NCBI GenBank assembly: GCA_035945995.1
Contig: DASYZR010000158.1
Location: 1 to 47,493 of the forward strand
Direction: 5' to 3'
Source of the DNA: a bacterium
GTDB lineage: Bacteria; Sysuimicrobiota; Sysuimicrobiia; Sysuimicrobiales; Segetimicrobiaceae
DNA: 47,493 bases
Shown here: positions 24,343 through 32,245 of the stretch, piece after piece
Position numbering within the stretch: position 1 is the first letter of the stretch
Layout of the letters: every line of letters starts with the position of its first letter
The notes under the pieces: model-generated
Database searches by the model: none
What the model saw: only the letters and a program-made list of their open reading frames with translations
Told to the model about the DNA's origin: nothing
Program-made: the position numbers and the translations under genes

Positions 24343-25587
24343 GTGGCCGGTAAGATGATCGCGGTGCTCGGCGGCGGCGTGGGAGGGCTGATGGCCGCGA
24401 ACACGCTGCGGCACCTGCTCCCGCGGCAGCACCGCGTTGTGCTGATCGAAAAGGATCACCGTCACGCGTTCGCACCGTCCTTCCTGTGGTTAATGGTTGG
24501 GGCGCGCCGCGAGGATCAGATCGTCCGGGACCTGCGCACGCTCATAGTCCCGGGGGTCGAACTCGTCGGGGCCGAGGTCTCGAACATCGACCTGGCCAAC
24601 CGCCGTGTCGAAACGACCGGCCAACCCATCGGTTACGATTACCTCATTCTGGCCCTGGGCGCCGAGTACGCGCCGGACGCCGTCCCGGGGCTGGACCCGA
24701 CGGCGCATACCTTCTACACCGTAAGCGGCGCCGCGAGGTTGCAGCAAGCCCTCCAGGCGTTCCCCGAAGGAGAGGGCAGAGTCGCGGTCGCCGTGTGTGG
24801 GATGCCCTACAAGTGCCCGGCCGCACCGTACGAAGGGGCGATGTTGATCGCCGACTATTTTCACCGCCGGGGTCGTGGCCGGCGAGTCGAGGTGCATCTC
24901 TACACGCCCGAGCCGCAGCCAATGCCGGTCGCCGGTCCGACGCTGGGCGGGGCGGTCCAAGAGATGCTCAGTGCACGGGGTGTGGTCTTTCATCCGCTGC
25001 ACAAGGTCACGGCGGTGGACGGCCCCGCAAAGCGGCTGCAGTTCGAGGGACGCGAGCCCGCGGGGTGTGATCTGTTGGTAACGGTGCCGCCGCATCGCAG
25101 TCCGCGGGTCGTGCGCGAAGCGGGCCTGACAAACGACGCCGGCTGGGTGCCGGTCGATCGGGCAACGCTCAGAACGGGGCATGAGCACGTCTACGCGGTC
25201 GGCGACGTGACGGCCATCCCCATCCCCGGACGCTGGAAGGCCGACGTGCCGTTATTGCTACCGAAGGCCGGGGTCTTCGCCCACGCCCAGGGCGAAGTCG
25301 TGGCCCGCCGGATCGCCGCGGAGCTCACCGGCGCACGGCCGGCGGACTTCGACGGGTACGGGTACTGTATGCTCGAGGCCGGCGGGGGGATCGCCGGAAT
25401 GGCCTTTGGGAACTTCTTCGCCGAGCCCAGCCCGCAGGTTCGGCTGGGGCGGCCGGGGCAGGTCTGGCACTGGGGCAAGGTGCTCTTCGAGCAATGGTGG
25501 CTCACACCCATGGGGGCGCGGCGCAATGCCCTGAGGGCCGCCATGGTGCTCGGCGCGCGGTCCCTGGGTCTCCGGGCCGTGGCGTGA
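24343..25587 (+). CDS. Sulfide:quinone oxidoreductase-like flavoprotein
   Basis: 414 residues, two-dinucleotide-binding-domain fold. The FAD motif G-G-G-V-G-G-L-M-A-A-N is at 10-20, the second FAD motif T-G-H-E-H-V-Y-A-V-G-D-V-T about 280-292. C158 in M-P-Y-K-C-P-A-A-P and a Cys in G-Y-G-Y-C-M-L-E-A-G match the positions of the two SQR redox cysteines. SQR enzymes bind the inner face of the membrane and pass electrons from sulfide to quinone; the C-terminal hydrophobic and amphipathic stretch (WHWGKVLFEQWWLTPMG) fits membrane attachment. GTG 24343 follows a long G-run ribosome site. Whether sulfide is the true donor cannot be seen. Confidence 0.82.
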   Translation: MAGKMIAVLGGGVGGLMAANTLRHLLPRQHRVVLIEKDHRHAFAPSFLWLMVGARREDQIVRDLRTLIVPGVELVGAEVSNIDLANRRVETTGQPIGYDYLILALGAEYAPDAVPGLDPTAHTFYTVSGAARLQQALQAFPEGEGRVAVAVCGMPYKCPAAPYEGAMLIADYFHRRGRGRRVEVHLYTPEPQPMPVAGPTLGGAVQEMLSARGVVFHPLHKVTAVDGPAKRLQFEGREPAGCDLLVTVPPHRSPRVVREAGLTNDAGWVPVDRATLRTGHEHVYAVGDVTAIPIPGRWKADVPLLLPKAGVFAHAQGEVVARRIAAELTGARPADFDGYGYCMLEAGGGIAGMAFGNFFAEPSPQVRLGRPGQVWHWGKVLFEQWWLTPMGARRNALRAAMVLGARSLGLRAVA

Positions 25588-25709
25588 AGACGCGCCTTTG
25601 GGGTGTGCGCGGGGTGTGAGACGAGCGGCGACGGCGCTCGGCGTTGGCTAAGCGCGCGTGCTGTCAGGGAGCATGTTGCCGGTCCACTCGATGACTGGGG
25701 GGATGACAA

Positions 25710-26069
25710 GTGGAGAAGCTTCGGACGCCTTTGCTGGTGAGTGCGATCTACGTACTGCTGATTGGTCTTTCCACGCTGACGCCGGGGCTTGTGCGCGCCG
25801 TATTCGGCTACGATGTCAGGGATGCGGGAGTCCTCTTAGTTCTGTCGGCCACTTTCCTGGGATTCGGGGTGGTTCTATGGGGGATCGCCGGCGAGCCAGA
25901 GAAATATGGGGCCCTCGCGATGTCTGTGTTTATTGCCCTCGTCATCGCGATCGTGTTCCTGCTGTGGGGATGGCTGGCACACATGTTCACCGCTAGGAAT
26001 GTTCTCATTCCGGTCATCATCGACATCGTGCTGGCAGCCTGGATCTGGTCGGCGAGACCACAATCGTGA
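25710..26069 (+). CDS. Small four-helix membrane protein of unknown function
   Basis: 119 residues with four hydrophobic segments (about 8-28, 40-60, 68-90, 98-114) and short loops, no cysteine-based motif and no recognised family. A G-rich ribosome site (GGGGGGA, about 25694-25700) precedes GTG 25710. Base use looks clearly less GC-rich than its neighbours (codons such as ATT, CTT, TTA and AAT are common), which hints at a different history. It lies 122 bases after the flavoprotein gene and 117 before the sugar-importer receptor; both gaps show nothing else certain. Confidence 0.7.
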   Translation: MEKLRTPLLVSAIYVLLIGLSTLTPGLVRAVFGYDVRDAGVLLVLSATFLGFGVVLWGIAGEPEKYGALAMSVFIALVIAIVFLLWGWLAHMFTARNVLIPVIIDIVLAAWIWSARPQS

Positions 26070-26153
26070 CGACGGGTCCACCGTCCCGCGGCAGGGCTTC
26101 CGCGCGCAGGGGTGAAATGCCGCCCGGACGGCGCATGCATCCGCGCCCGTAGG

Positions 26154-26159
26154 TATCCT
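26154..26159 (+). promoter_or_regulatory. Possible -10 box of the sugar-importer operon
   Basis: TATCCT fits TANNNT, about 28 bases before ATG 26187. No -35 is evident. A ribosome site (AGGGGGG) follows, so this would be a leadered mRNA. Confidence 0.3.
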
Positions 26160-26186
26160 GTCGGCAGGCCTAGGGGGGTGGAACAC

Positions 26187-27542
26187 ATGGCATCGGAACG
26201 GCACCGAAGCATCTTGCCGGGCACGATGACCCGGCGCGACGCGTTACGACTCGGGGCCGGCGCGGCCGCCGCATTGGCGATGGCGCCCCTCGCGCCCACC
26301 CCGGCGCGAGCCGAGACCGTGAACTGGCAGAGGTACAAGGGCACCACGCTGTCGCTCCTCTTCTACAAGCACCCGTGGGTGGACGAGATCCAGAAGTACT
26401 TCCCCGAGTTCGAGTCGCTCACAGGCATGAAGCTGCAGGCGGAGGTCATCCCCGAGGTTCAGGGCCGCGAGAAGCTCGTCGTACAGATGACGGCCGGCGC
26501 CGGCGATATCGACGCCTGGCATGCGAGCATGCACGTGGAGAAACGCCGGTTCTGGAAAGCGGGATGGTTCCAGCCGGTCAACGGCTACCTCACCGACAAG
26601 AGCCTCACCGCGGAAGACTACGCCTGGAACGACGTGATCAAGGGAGCGGTCGAGGCCGTCACGCAGCCGGACAAGACGCTCAGCGCCCTGCCGACCTTCC
26701 CCGATCCGTTTGTCTTCTTCTACCGGAAAGACCTCTTCGACCAGAAAGGCTGGGGACCGCCGAAGACCCTGGACGAGGTGGAGGCCCGCGCCAAAGCGCT
26801 CCACAACCCGCCGAACATGTACGCCTTCGTGATGCGGGGGCTGAAAAACGCAAACGCCACGCCATGGGCGTTCGTGCTGTACGCGATGGGGGGCAAGTAT
26901 CTCACGCCGGACCGGAAATCGGCGATGAACACGCCTGAGTGGATCAAGAGCATGGACTGGTATGCGGGCATGCTCCGGAGATACGCGCCGCCCGGCGTCG
27001 TCAACTTCAACTGGTATGAGTGCAGCGCGGCGTTCATCCAGGGGCAGGTCGCCATGTATGTCGACGGGGTGAATTTCGCGAACCAGTTCGAGGATCCGGC
27101 CAAGTCGAAGGTCGTGGGCAAGGTCGGGTACGCGCCGCTGCCGGCGGGGCCCGCGGGACGCTTCGCACCGACGTTCACCAACGCGATGGCCGTCAGCGGC
27201 CAGAGCAAACACAAAGAAGCGGCGTACCTCTTCTGCGAATGGGCCACCAGCAAGCGCAGCTGCAGCCGCGAACTGCTAGGCGGCGTCGGGGTCGCCCGCG
27301 CCTCGACCTGGGGACTGCCCGAGATCAAGGTGAAACCAAAGATGCCGCTCAGCTGGTACCAGGCCTACCAGGAGAGTCTGAAGTTCAGCCGCGCCGGACT
27401 CCCAGAAATCGTCGATGTGACACAATACCGGGACATCATCGGCGTCGCGATCCAGAAGGCCATCGAAGGAGCCAAGTCGGCGGACGTTATTGCCGAGGCG
27501 CACAAGCAGTTTCAGCAGATGCTGGCCGAAACCGAGCGATAA
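26187..27542 (+). CDS. Family 1 (sugar-type) ABC substrate-binding protein
   Basis: 451 residues. A Tat-type signal (T-M-T-R-R-D-A-L-R-L-G and an Ala-rich core, ending near P-A-R-A) leads into a bacterial extracellular solute-binding domain: Y-F-P-E-F-E-S-L-T-G-M-K-L, A-G-A-G-D-I-D-A-W and L-P-T-F-P-D-P-F-V-F-F-Y-R-K-D-L-F. Such receptors bind sugars, glycerol-3-phosphate or polyols outside the cell. Two permeases follow, but no ATPase. ATG 26187 has a strong ribosome site (AGGGGGGTGG). A large hairpin lies in the 73 bases before the first permease. Confidence 0.88.
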   Translation: MASERHRSILPGTMTRRDALRLGAGAAAALAMAPLAPTPARAETVNWQRYKGTTLSLLFYKHPWVDEIQKYFPEFESLTGMKLQAEVIPEVQGREKLVVQMTAGAGDIDAWHASMHVEKRRFWKAGWFQPVNGYLTDKSLTAEDYAWNDVIKGAVEAVTQPDKTLSALPTFPDPFVFFYRKDLFDQKGWGPPKTLDEVEARAKALHNPPNMYAFVMRGLKNANATPWAFVLYAMGGKYLTPDRKSAMNTPEWIKSMDWYAGMLRRYAPPGVVNFNWYECSAAFIQGQVAMYVDGVNFANQFEDPAKSKVVGKVGYAPLPAGPAGRFAPTFTNAMAVSGQSKHKEAAYLFCEWATSKRSCSRELLGGVGVARASTWGLPEIKVKPKMPLSWYQAYQESLKFSRAGLPEIVDVTQYRDIIGVAIQKAIEGAKSADVIAEAHKQFQQMLAETER

Positions 27543-27557
27543 GTGAGTCTCATGGGA

Positions 27558-27611
27558 AGAGCCTGACCCGTCTGTCCGGCCGCGGGTCCTTCCGGCGGCG
27601 GGTCAGGCTCT
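27558..27611 (+). promoter_or_regulatory. Long intercistronic hairpin between receptor and permease genes
   Basis: AGAGCCTGACCCG (27558-27570) is perfectly complementary to CGGGTCAGGCTCT (27599-27611). The 28-base interior contains further CCGG/CCGG pairing. The right arm ends four bases before ATG 27616. There is no T-run. Such structures commonly protect receptor mRNA and lower permease expression. Confidence 0.8.
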
Positions 27612-27615
27612 GACA

Positions 27616-28551
27616 ATGGCCGGCACCCGTGTTGTCCGTTCGCCCGCCGTCCCGGTTCGTTTGGGATTTGGCGAGCGCTGCGCACGGTTCGCCCACCGCC
27701 ACGCCCGGTTTATTTTCCCTGCGCCGGCGGTGGCGGTGGTGGCGCTCATCATCGTCTATCCGGTGCTGTACACGGGATGGATGAGCCTGCACGAATGGTA
27801 CGCCTCCAGCCTGACGCCGCCGAGGTTCGTCGCGCTGGCGAACTACGGGCGCCTGCTCATCGCCGACGTGAGATTCCACGAGGCGTTCTACCGGACGCTG
27901 TACTTCGCCGCGCTGGTGGTGGCGGCGGAGACGACGCTCGGCGTCGCGATGGCGCTGCTGTTCAACCGGGAATTCTGGGGCCGCGGACTCGTCCGGACGC
28001 TCTCCATCCTTCCGATGGTGGCGACGCCCACCGCGATCGCCCTCATCTTCGTCATGATGTACCATCCCACGCTTGGCGTGATGAACTACCTGGCGGCCCA
28101 CGCTGGCCTCGGACCGCTCAAATGGACCTACAGTAGCCACACGGCGCTCTACGCCCTCGCGCTTGTCGACGTGTGGGAGTGGACGCCGCTCGTGATGCTC
28201 ATCGCGCTCGCAGGCCTCGCGGCTCTGCCGAAAGAGCCGTACGAATCGGCGGTGATCGACGGGGCCACCGCGCTCAGGATCCTGTGGCACATCACGCTGC
28301 CGCTGCTGCGCCCCATCATCATCGTCGCGGTGCTCTTTCGCGCCATCGACGCAATCAAGACGTTCGACATCATCTTCGTGATGACGCAGGGGGGCCCATC
28401 GAACGCCTCGGAGACGATCAACCTGCTCCTCTTCAACCAGGCGTTCGCATACTTCAACATCGGCTACGCTTCGTCGATGGCCGTGGCGCTGTTCGCGATC
28501 GTCATGGGGGCATCGCTCATCTTGATGAAGGTGCGGCGAACGGAATGGTAG
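27616..28551 (+). CDS. ABC sugar-type permease, MalF/UgpA-like
   Basis: 311 residues with six or seven helices. The cytoplasmic coupling loop reads E-S-A-V-I-D-G-A-T-A-L-R-I-L-W-H-I-T-L-P-L-L-R-P (about 213-236), the EAA motif of binding-protein-dependent permeases. Its ATG lies four bases after the big hairpin, and its stop TAG overlaps the next gene (ATGGTAG). No ribosome site is visible outside the hairpin arm, so translation should depend on whether that structure is open. Confidence 0.9.
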   Translation: MAGTRVVRSPAVPVRLGFGERCARFAHRHARFIFPAPAVAVVALIIVYPVLYTGWMSLHEWYASSLTPPRFVALANYGRLLIADVRFHEAFYRTLYFAALVVAAETTLGVAMALLFNREFWGRGLVRTLSILPMVATPTAIALIFVMMYHPTLGVMNYLAAHAGLGPLKWTYSSHTALYALALVDVWEWTPLVMLIALAGLAALPKEPYESAVIDGATALRILWHITLPLLRPIIIVAVLFRAIDAIKTFDIIFVMTQGGPSNASETINLLLFNQAFAYFNIGYASSMAVALFAIVMGASLILMKVRRTEW

Positions 28552-29414
28552 CGGCCACCCCCCCTTCCCGGACGATCCGGCCCGCACAGCGGTCCCGCGC
28601 GCTCGGCGCGGTCAGGACGGCCGGCTACTATGCCGTCGTGTGCGTCGTCATGCTGCCGACGGTCTTCGTGTTCTACTGGATGGTGACGCTGTCGCTGAAG
28701 ACTCAGGTGGAGGCGGCGGGCTATCCGCCGCACTTCTTCCGGTTCGCCGTGACGCTCACGAACTACGCCGAGGTGTTCCAGAAGAATCCGTTTCCCCAAT
28801 ACGTCTGGAACAGCTTCGTGGTGGCCGCCGGCAGCACGCTCGTCGGCTTGGCCGTAGGGTTGCCCGCGGCGTTCAGCATCGCCCGGTGGCGGCAACAGGG
28901 GCTCGCCCTCACCGTGCTGGTCGCCCGGATCATCCCCGGCATCAGTTACCTGATCCCTTGGTACGTGCTGTTCCGACGGTTCCACATGGTGGATACCTAT
29001 CAGGCGCTCATCCTCACCCACCTCGTGGTCGGGCTCCCGCTCATCATCTGGGTGATGGTCGGCTTCTTCGAGGACGTGCCCCGCGATCTGAGTGAGGCCG
29101 CCTTGATCGACGGGTGTTCGTACTACGGGGCGTTCCGGCGGATTGCCCTCCCGCTGGTGGGGCCGGGGATCGTGGCCGCGGCCATCCTGAGCTTCATCTT
29201 CTCGTGGAACAACTTTTTGTTCTCGGTGATCCTCGCAGGCCGGCACACCCGGACGCTGCCGATCGCGGTGTTCAACATGATCAACTACGAGGAGATCAGT
29301 TGGGGCCCGCTCGCCGCCGCGGCGACGATGATCACGGTGCCGGTGATCATTCTCACCCTCGTCGTGCAGCGGCACATAGTCTCGGGCCTGACTTTCGGGG
29401 CTGTCAAACAGTAG
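28545..29414 (+). CDS. ABC sugar-type permease, MalG/UgpE-like
   Basis: 289 residues, six helices. The EAA coupling motif E-A-A-L-I-D-G-C-S-Y-Y-G-A-F-R-R-I-A-L-P (about 185-204) and the terminal helix followed by Q-R-H-I-V-S-G-L-T-F-G-A-V-K are diagnostic of MalG-type permeases. It overlaps its partner by seven bases. No MsmX/UgpC-like ATPase gene follows; the next gene is on the other strand. Confidence 0.9.
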   Translation: MVAATPPSRTIRPAQRSRALGAVRTAGYYAVVCVVMLPTVFVFYWMVTLSLKTQVEAAGYPPHFFRFAVTLTNYAEVFQKNPFPQYVWNSFVVAAGSTLVGLAVGLPAAFSIARWRQQGLALTVLVARIIPGISYLIPWYVLFRRFHMVDTYQALILTHLVVGLPLIIWVMVGFFEDVPRDLSEAALIDGCSYYGAFRRIALPLVGPGIVAAAILSFIFSWNNFLFSVILAGRHTRTLPIAVFNMINYEEISWGPLAAAATMITVPVIILTLVVQRHIVSGLTFGAVKQ

Positions 29415-29471
29415 GGAAGGGCGGCCGGTTGGCGCCCTCCTCTCTCGGTGCGGCACCGACGCGGTGTTGGG

Positions 29472-29489
29472 GGCCGGGATTGTCCGGCC
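29472..29489. terminator. Hairpin between convergent permease and LCP genes
   Basis: GGCCGG (29472-29477), loop GATTGT, CCGGCC (29484-29489), followed by TT on the plus strand. It lies between two convergent genes and could end transcription from both sides, although T-runs are short. Confidence 0.45.
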
Positions 29490-29493
29490 TTGG

Positions 29494-30402
29494 CTACGGT
29501 TTCGGGTCCGGAAGAACGCCCGTCAGCAGCCACCGCACTTTCGCCCGTAGATCCTCGTTGTTCGGCACCCAGAAGTCGAGCCGGGACCGCGCCAGCGAAT
29601 CGTACAGGACCGCCGGATGGCCGTCGATCGACTCGGCGCTGATTTCGTCCGGGGTCAGCGGCTGAACACGCTGGAGCCATCCCAGGATCTGCGAGGTGGT
29701 GAGATCGGTTTCCACGTCGCCGCGCGCGGTCTGGATGATCTCCGGCATCCGGATCACGACCGACGGCTTGTGCGTCTGCTCCACCGCCGCCCGAAGAAAG
29801 CGCTGCTGGCGCCGGATCCGGCCGATGTCCCCCTCGGGATCGTTCCGGAACCGGAGGTACTGTTCGGCGTGCGCGCCGTCGAGGAGCTGCGGCCCGGGAT
29901 AGAGGTTGATGAAGAGTCCCTGCTGCCGGTCCGTATACACCATGCGCTTCTCGACGTCGAGCGGGACGCCGCCGAGCAGGTCCACGATGTGGCGCATGGC
30001 CGGCAGGCTGAAGACGACGTAGTGCGCGACCGGAACGTTGAGGAGCTTGACGACCGCGGCCCGGGCGCGGCCGACGCCCCCGGTGGAGTACGCATGGACG
30101 AGCTTGGTATTGCTGATCCCCGGCAGGGAGATGTTGATGTCGCGCGGGACGCCGAGGATGCGGACGCGGTGGTGCGCGTCGTCCCAATGGATGACCTCGA
30201 TGGTGTCGGTGCGGTGGCGGTCCTGCGTCAGTCCGACGACGAGAAACCGAGCGTCCCCGCGCGGAATGGCGGCCGGTTGAACGGGGGGCGCCCCCGCTTC
30301 CTTGGTGCTGCGGGTCCGCGGCGCCCATGGGACCACGAGCAGCGCGATCAGGACGAAGGCTGCGATTCGGCCGAGTAGCCGCGGGTTGAAGTGTATGTTC
30401 AC
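29494..30402 (-). CDS. LytR-CpsA-Psr (LCP) family wall-polymer ligase
   Basis: 302 residues. One N-terminal membrane helix (about 9-28) is followed by the LCP domain outside the membrane. Conserved stretches are D-T-I-E-V-I, R-I-L-G-V-P-R-D-I-N-I-S-L-P-G, the K-L-V-H-A-Y-S-T-G-G region, L-D-G-A-H-A-E-Q-Y-L-R-F-R and G-D-I-G-R-I-R-R-Q-Q. LCP enzymes move lipid-linked wall polymers onto peptidoglycan, which fits the csaB/wecG genes elsewhere in the window. GTG 30402 is chosen because it puts the helix at the N-terminus; the frame is open to GTG 30519 through a basic, AT-richer stretch. A possible -10 (TATCAT) sits too close to this start to be its leaderless promoter. Confidence 0.85.
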   Translation of the reverse strand: MNIHFNPRLLGRIAAFVLIALLVVPWAPRTRSTKEAGAPPVQPAAIPRGDARFLVVGLTQDRHRTDTIEVIHWDDAHHRVRILGVPRDINISLPGISNTKLVHAYSTGGVGRARAAVVKLLNVPVAHYVVFSLPAMRHIVDLLGGVPLDVEKRMVYTDRQQGLFINLYPGPQLLDGAHAEQYLRFRNDPEGDIGRIRRQQRFLRAAVEQTHKPSVVIRMPEIIQTARGDVETDLTTSQILGWLQRVQPLTPDEISAESIDGHPAVLYDSLARSRLDFWVPNNEDLRAKVRWLLTGVLPDPKP

Positions 30403-30583
30403 TAATGATAGTGTCCGGAATGGCTCGACGGTAATTCGCGCACCGGGGTAGGGTACCCTGCGGCGGCGCGAAATATTTCGGACATGACCTTCATATTCTT
30501 CATGGTTGTCATGCCTCACAGGTTACGGCCGCCGTGCCCGGCGCGGTCCGCGTACCGCGTGCCGTCCGGGGAACGATCGGCAC

Positions 30584-31273
30584 GTGGGGAGCGGTGACCG
30601 CCGGCGCGAGGCCGGCGGTGAGGCGGCGACGCGGTTCCTTATCGGGACCTCCGGGTGGAACTACCCGCACTGGCTGCGACGATTCTATCCCGCAACGCTA
30701 CCGCAGCACGCCTGGCTGAGCCACTACGCCCGGCACTTTCGCACGGTGGAAGTGAATTATACGTTCTATAAGTTACCCACAACGACCGAATTCGCCGCCT
30801 GGCGCCGGGCCGTCCCGAGGTCGTTCACCTTCGCGGTCAAGGCCAGCCGGTTCATCACACACATCAAACGGTTGCGCTCGGCGCGCCCCCCGGTGCGGCT
30901 GCTCCTCGCCCGCGCCGCGCCGCTGGCGGCCACGCTCGGCCCGATTTTGTTCCAGTTGCCGCCGACGATGCAGTTCGACGCCGAACGCCTCGTCGCGTTT
31001 CTCGCGGTCCTGCCGGCCGGACGGCGTTACGCGATGGAGTTCCGGCACGAATCGTGGCACCGCGACGAGGGACGGTACACCGACGACGGTCTGCGGCGGT
31101 GGGCGGAGCGGCTTCGCGAGATCAGCGAGGGTGCGCGGACGGCATACGTCTACTTCAACAACGACCAGCAGGCCTACGCGGTCCAGAATGCCGCGCGGCT
31201 CGCCGAGCTACTGCCGCTTCCCTCGCCGCCTCGGCCGCCTCGACGTTCGGTTGCCGCGGGATCGTGCGGCTGA
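30584..31273 (+). CDS. DUF72 (YecE-like) protein with an internal deletion
   Basis: 229 residues from GTG 30584. The DUF72 TIM-barrel pattern is clear: I-G-T-S-G-W-N-Y-P-H-W, T-V-E-V-N-Y-T-F-Y-K-L-P, F-A-V-K-A-S-R-F-I-T-H, G-P-I-L-F-Q-L-P-P, E-F-R-H-E-S-W and Y-V-Y-F-N-N-D. Between E-F-R-H-E-S-W and R-Y-T-D-D-G-L-R-R-W, however, only about five residues remain, where relatives normally have about 45-50 carrying the D-F-x-Y-x-R-F-H-G strand. The reading frame is preserved. A shortened barrel is unlikely to be fully functional. Its stop TGA (31271-31273) is also the TG-extension of the tRNA-Glu promoter. The exact start is uncertain; the frame is open to 30506. Confidence 0.75.
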   Translation: MGSGDRRREAGGEAATRFLIGTSGWNYPHWLRRFYPATLPQHAWLSHYARHFRTVEVNYTFYKLPTTTEFAAWRRAVPRSFTFAVKASRFITHIKRLRSARPPVRLLLARAAPLAATLGPILFQLPPTMQFDAERLVAFLAVLPAGRRYAMEFRHESWHRDEGRYTDDGLRRWAERLREISEGARTAYVYFNNDQQAYAVQNAARLAELLPLPSPPRPPRRSVAAGSCG

Positions 31274-31279
31274 TATACT
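31271..31279 (+). promoter_or_regulatory. Extended -10 promoter of tRNA-Glu
   Basis: TG (31271-31272), one base, then TATACT (31274-31279). Predicted start is near 31286, nine bases before the mature tRNA. The TGA here doubles as the DUF72 stop codon. Confidence 0.65.
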
Positions 31280-31294
31280 CGAGTCCTGCCGGAC

Positions 31295-31370
31295 GGCCCC
31301 ATCGTCTAGAGGCCTAGGACGCGGCCCTCTCAAGGCCGAAACGGGGATTCGAATTCCCCTGGGGCCACCA
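31295..31370 (+). tRNA. tRNA-Glu (anticodon CTC)
   Basis: The acceptor GGCCCCA (31295-31301) pairs with TGGGGCC (31360-31366), with discriminator A and encoded CCA (31368-31370). The anticodon stem CGGCC/GGCCG encloses loop CTCTCAA, anticodon CTC (codon GAG). The T loop ATTCGAA is present. Length is 76 bases. The last 41 bases lie antisense to the 3' end of the gene on the minus strand. Confidence 0.96.
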
Positions 31371-32064
31371 GCGACGATCCTGAGATGTCCCGAACCCGGG
31401 CGGGTGGCGTCGCCTCTCCGCCGGCCGTGAATGTTAGCGGATCTCCGTCCGCGCCGTCCAGGAACGCCGCCTCCAGGTCCACGACACTGAGCTCCAGTCG
31501 CGAGGCCACCGCGGCAACGTCCTGCTCCACGGACCGTTGGGCCTGCTGGAACGTGTGGTGCGTTTCACCGACCAGCCGATCCGCTTCGGCCCGCAGGCGG
31601 GCCAACCAGGCCGCGGTTCGATGCCTCGCGGCCCCCACGATCTCGTCCGCGTCCTGCCGGGCCTTCCGGACGATCTCCGACGCGTCCCTCCGGCCGGTCT
31701 CGACGATATCGCCGGCCGCCGTTTCCGCCCGGGCGACGATCGTCTCAGCTTCCGCCCGTGCGGTCCGGACGACGTCCTCCGCGCTCTTCTGCGCGGTCAG
31801 CAGGGTGCGGGCGATCAGGGACTCCTCATCGCGTCGGCCGCCGGCAACCTGCGCGGCGGGTTTCGCGTCGGCCGGCGCCCCAGGCCCCGACTGACGCGGG
31901 GGAGCCGCGGTCACCGGCGGCGCCGATGCGGTTGCATCCTGGTCGCGCCGCGAGCGCGACGCATGCCGGACCATGCCTCCCCACAAACGGTAGATTCCGG
32001 CCCCCGAAACCACAATTCCCACGATCAAGACGACAGAGCCGAAGATGCCCAAGACGTCATTCAC
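31330..32064 (-). CDS. Membrane-anchored coiled-coil protein
   Basis: 244 residues: one N-terminal helix (about 5-27), a Pro/Ala-rich linker (about 40-75) and a long heptad-like coiled coil (about 80-190) made of repeated A-E-x-I-V-x-x-A units (TARAEAETIVARAETAAGDIV, DASEIVRKARQDADEIV). It resembles the DivIVA C-terminal or ATP-synthase-b type of coiled coil but has no DivIVA N-terminal motif, so the function is open; a scaffold role at the membrane is plausible. The last 13 or so residues (L-V-A-P-G-E-F-E-S-P-F-R-P) are translated from the antisense strand of tRNA-Glu, so the original C-terminus may have been replaced. ATG 32064 is preceded by a GAGGG ribosome site. Confidence 0.75.
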   Translation of the reverse strand: MNDVLGIFGSVVLIVGIVVSGAGIYRLWGGMVRHASRSRRDQDATASAPPVTAAPPRQSGPGAPADAKPAAQVAGGRRDEESLIARTLLTAQKSAEDVVRTARAEAETIVARAETAAGDIVETGRRDASEIVRKARQDADEIVGAARHRTAAWLARLRAEADRLVGETHHTFQQAQRSVEQDVAAVASRLELSVVDLEAAFLDGADGDPLTFTAGGEATPPARVRDISGSSLVAPGEFESPFRP

Positions 32065-32245
32065 GGTCGCCCTCCCGTTTGCGGCCGAGACACTGTTCGC
32101 CGAATGCCCATGTCATGCACATTTCCGGCGCCGGGGAGGACATGCCGCCGGCCCGATGCAGGGAGGCCGTCGCCCCGAAGCAAACAGACGCGGCGGGACG
32201 GAGACACACAAAGCGTCCCGACACCATCACACGGAGGCCCGGGGG

